From assembly GCF_040566545.1 (NCBI RefSeq), contig NZ_JBEWZI010000002.1, positions 124,001 through 188,000 of the forward strand: DNA of 64,000 bases, read 5' to 3'. Positions within the stretch are counted from its first letter, which is position 1, and every line of letters begins with the position of its first letter. Below, in pieces: positions 62,130-64,000 of this stretch. Below the pieces are notes generated by a model. It did no database searches, was not told where the DNA came from, and saw nothing but the letters and a program-made list of their open reading frames with translations. A program made the translations under genes and the position numbers. Origin of the DNA: Uliginosibacterium flavum (lineage in GTDB: Bacteria; Pseudomonadota; Gammaproteobacteria; Burkholderiales; Rhodocyclaceae).

Positions 62130-63098
62130 ATGCGCCTCGCCCTCATCGCCACCGGCGGCACCATTGCCGGCACGGGTTCAGACCAGCACTACACCGCCGC
62201 CACGCTGGATGCGGAAACGCTGCTGGGCGCGGTGCCGCGTTTGCGCGAGCTGGCCGACTGGCACGTCGAGCAACCCTTTGCGCTGGATAGCCGCGACATC
62301 ACACCGGCGCACTGGCTGCAGCTCGCCGTGCGCGTTCAAATCCAGATTGACGATCCAGCCATCGACGGCATCGTCATCACTCACGGCACGGATACGCTGG
62401 AAGAAACCGCTTTCGGCCTGCACCTGCTGCTGCCGACCGGCAAACCTGTTGTCCTCACCGCAGCCATGCGCCCGGCGAGCAGCGCAGCAGCGGACGGGCC
62501 ACGCAATTTGCTGCAGGCGGCCTGCGTGGCGCTCAGCCCGGCTGCACGCAATCAGGGCGTGCTGGTGGTGGCGAATGGCGCGATCATCGCCGCGCGCGAT
62601 GCAACCAAAACACACACGCAAGCCATCGATGCCTTGCAGAGCCGCGCAGGGCATACTTCTGCAGGCAAGGTGTTTGAAGAAGCTGTATCTATAAGCCTTT
62701 CCAGTCAAGCTGCCCGCAGCGCCTTGCTGCATGCGGCTGACGAAGCATCTCTGCCACGTATCGACATTCTCTACGCCAGCGCTGGTGCAAATCCTGACCT
62801 GATCGAGGCCTGCGTCACCGCAGGAGCGCGTGGCATCGTGCTGGCCCTCAGCGGCCAGGGCAGCATCCCGGCCAGCTGGCGCAGCAGCATTGCCAAAGCC
62901 ATCGGGCAAGGCGTGCATATCGTGCGCGCCAGCCGCATCGCCGCCGGCGGCGTGTGGCCTGAATGCAACGAGAGTGACAGCGCCACCGGCTGCATCGCAG
63001 CCGGCGAATTGAGCCCGCAACAAGCCCGCGTTCTGTTGCTGCTGGCGCTGGCCGCCGGTCAGGCCGGACGTGTACGCGAACTCTTCGCCAGACTCTGA
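62130..63098 (+). CDS. ansA: L-asparaginase
   Basis: A 322-residue asparaginase hydrolysing asparagine to aspartate and ammonia. LIATGGTIAGTGSDQHY carries the first catalytic Thr (Thr11); GIVITHGTDTLEETAF carries the second Thr and Asp. VLTAAMRPASSAAADGPRNL is the third conserved region. No signal peptide is present, so it is cytoplasmic. Position after gltIJKL suggests catabolism of imported or internal acidic amino acids and amides. The repeat element in between may carry or insulate its promoter. Confidence 0.93.
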   Translation: MRLALIATGGTIAGTGSDQHYTAATLDAETLLGAVPRLRELADWHVEQPFALDSRDITPAHWLQLAVRVQIQIDDPAIDGIVITHGTDTLEETAFGLHLLLPTGKPVVLTAAMRPASSAAADGPRNLLQAACVALSPAARNQGVLVVANGAIIAARDATKTHTQAIDALQSRAGHTSAGKVFEEAVSISLSSQAARSALLHAADEASLPRIDILYASAGANPDLIEACVTAGARGIVLALSGQGSIPASWRSSIAKAIGQGVHIVRASRIAAGGVWPECNESDSATGCIAAGELSPQQARVLLLLALAAGQAGRVRELFARL

Positions 63099-63107
63099 CT
63101 TTTAACA

Positions 63108-63155
63108 CGGGCTTCTCCTGTCCGGAACAACCCGGATGCCCCTCCGGGAAGCCCG
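63108..63155. repeat. Imperfect GC-rich hairpin after ansA
   Basis: CGGGCTTC (63108-63115) pairs with GAAGCCCG (63148-63155), with inner TCCGG/CCGGA complementarity. No T-run follows, so it is a possible Rho-dependent or structural 3' end of the ansA message. Confidence 0.5.
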
Positions 63156-63357
63156 ATTGGCATGTTGTCAGGCTGCCTGTAAACCTGTGAAATCCAGCTC
63201 AAGCAGGCGCATATCCGCAGTGACACGAGTTTGCAAACTTGGCATGCGAATATCGTCAAGTTCCTCAACGGCATGCCGTTAGGCCTGATACAGAGCGGCG
63301 AATCCGGTCACACGGGCTTCGTATAAAAATCAACCCGGCACGCGAAGGGTGAAAAAA

Positions 63358-63561
63358 ATGAACACGATCACGGGCGATTGCCTGACAACAGAAACGGGCG
63401 GCTACAGCGACGAAGTATTGAACGCCAACTGGCTGCCACAAATGGTACTGGCCGCACTGGGCTTGCGCGCCGCAAACCGCACAAACCATGAATGCCCGGC
63501 AGTGGATTCAGACAGTGACGCGGAAGATTTCATGAAACGACTTTATCGGGCGCAGGAATAG
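63358..63561 (+). CDS. Hypothetical small acidic protein, 67 aa
   Basis: I do not recognise the family. The sequence is acidic at the end (VDSDSDAEDFMKRLYRAQE), has two Cys (GDCLTTE, HECPAV), no signal peptide and no TM segment. AAGGGTG lies 9 bp before ATG 63358; an in-frame GTG at 63349 lies within that ribosome site and is unlikely. A strong terminator directly downstream supports a real short transcript. The 200-bp upstream region contains no other gene. Confidence 0.55.
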   Translation: MNTITGDCLTTETGGYSDEVLNANWLPQMVLAALGLRAANRTNHECPAVDSDSDAEDFMKRLYRAQE

Positions 63562-63586
63562 CAGAAAAGCTCCCGTGCTTTCCACG

Positions 63587-63618
63587 CAAAAGCGGCGCCA
63601 CGGCGCCGCTTTTGTTTT
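63587..63618. terminator. Intrinsic terminator between the small ORF and the PilJ-domain gene
   Basis: CAAAAGCGGCGCC (63587-63599) pairs with GGCGCCGCTTTTG (63602-63614), followed by TTTTGC. A-rich on one side and T-rich on the other, so it can serve both converging genes. Confidence 0.92.
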
Positions 63619-63635
63619 GCTGACGGGCAATCAAC

Positions 63636-64000
63636 TCACCGCTTGCGCCCGTTCTGCGCAAGCGGTGGCTCGCTGGCACGCCCAGCCATCTGCACATAGA
63701 CCAAAGAGGCTTCGTTCATCATCTGGCTGATGCGCTCACTAGTGGTGGCCACATCGCGGCGTAAATTCTCGGAGCTTTTCACGCGATCATTCACCGCCAT
63801 CTCGAAGAACAGCCACTGCTGACGCGCCAGTTCCAGATTGGCCTTGATTGCCGGCGTATTGTCGCTGGCGCCAGCCAGTTCTTTCAGCCCGGCAGCGAAT
63901 TCCTTGCGTGTCTGCTCCACGTCCACCTCGGCAGCCTTGCCCCCCTGACCGGCACGGATCTGCATGTAAATCCGCGCCAGGCGCTGCGCTAGCATGTCGT
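63636..64000 (-). CDS. PilJ/NarX-type sensor-domain protein, 5' part outside the window
   Basis: The frame runs from the window edge to its stop at 63636. The visible 120 residues include MLAQRLARIYMQIRAGQ, which resembles the RMLSQRMAKAY motif that starts each half of PilJ/NarX-type four-helix sensor domains, and QQWLFFEMAVNDRVKSSEN, which is the pattern of the end of such domains. It ends shortly after the last helix without a kinase or MCP domain, so it may be a stand-alone exported sensor domain. Because the beginning is missing, a signal peptide cannot be judged. Confidence 0.65.
   Translation of the reverse strand, partial: DMLAQRLARIYMQIRAGQGGKAAEVDVEQTRKEFAAGLKELAGASDNTPAIKANLELARQQWLFFEMAVNDRVKSSENLRRDVATTSERISQMMNEASLVYVQMAGRASEPPLAQNGRKR

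Overview
The window reads as a chromosome segment of a high-GC betaproteobacterium. The clearest sign is the block gshA-gshB followed by mannose-type EIIA, HPr and Enzyme I; the paired metX-metW, the RibB-type fusion in the rib cluster and the ubiA/ubiD pair agree. A Rhodocyclales-like, plant-polysaccharide-using organism is possible because of the two pectin-degrading lipoproteins and poly-serine linkers. That finer placement is inference. No rRNA, tRNA, prophage, insertion sequence or CRISPR array was found.

Layout. 1-5.7 kb: 5'-proximal part of recA behind a LexA box, then a divergent RND efflux adaptor/permease pair. 5.9-9.1 kb: RbgA-type GTPase, DUF1345 membrane protein, YiiX-like papain-fold enzyme and a NYN-LOTUS protein. 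9.2-14.8 kb (minus strand): ribE-ribBX-ribH-nusB-thiL-pgpA-HD hydrolase-pncC. 14.9-21.8 kb (plus): gshA, gshB, M48 protease, apbE, EIIA-Man, ptsH, ptsI. 22.0-23.9 kb: SAM-II riboswitch with terminator, then metX-metW. 24.1-27.6 kb: a large pectate lyase/pectin methylesterase lipoprotein. 27.9-31.6 kb: an unknown exported protein, argJ and an HDOD regulator. 32.0-37.3 kb (minus): kup, kdpE, a short kdpD and a patatin-like protein with altered catalytic residues. 37.4-44.7 kb: nudC, an orphan DctP, a DHA2-type MFS pump, gpmI and an Atm1-like ABC exporter. 45.0-49.3 kb: rfaE2, a second pectin methylesterase lipoprotein, cysK and patB. 49.5-53.4 kb (minus): ubiA-MEKHLA-unknown membrane protein-ubiD-small membrane protein. 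53.5-55.9 kb: a chemoreceptor followed 3 bp later by a periplasmic binding protein. 56.0-58.4 kb (minus): recG and ridA. 58.9-63.1 kb: gltIJKL with an asparaginase. The right edge holds a 67-residue orphan and part of a PilJ-type sensor-domain protein.

Several neighbourhoods fit together functionally: glutathione synthesis (gshA/gshB), flavin supply and use (rib cluster, apbE), sulfur amino acids (SAM-II, metX, metW, cysK, patB), ubiquinone synthesis (ubiA, ubiD), acidic amino-acid uptake with asparagine hydrolysis (gltIJKL, ansA), and potassium transport with a KdpDE-type regulator beside kup.

The most unusual material is between genes. Arrays of 7-bp tandem repeats (TGCTGAG, TCCTCAG, CTGGGGA, CTTGCGA) sit at or inside the 3' ends of nusB, ptsI, kup, the ABC exporter and gltL. 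Some are arranged as inverted pairs around a shared body. A second, degenerate dispersed repeat with CTGAAGAGCCGC / GCGGCTCTTCAG arms recurs at about ten intergenic sites. The best single regulatory find is the SAM-II aptamer ahead of metX, whose conserved GCUAAAGC strand is exactly complementary to the loop of the terminator that follows it.
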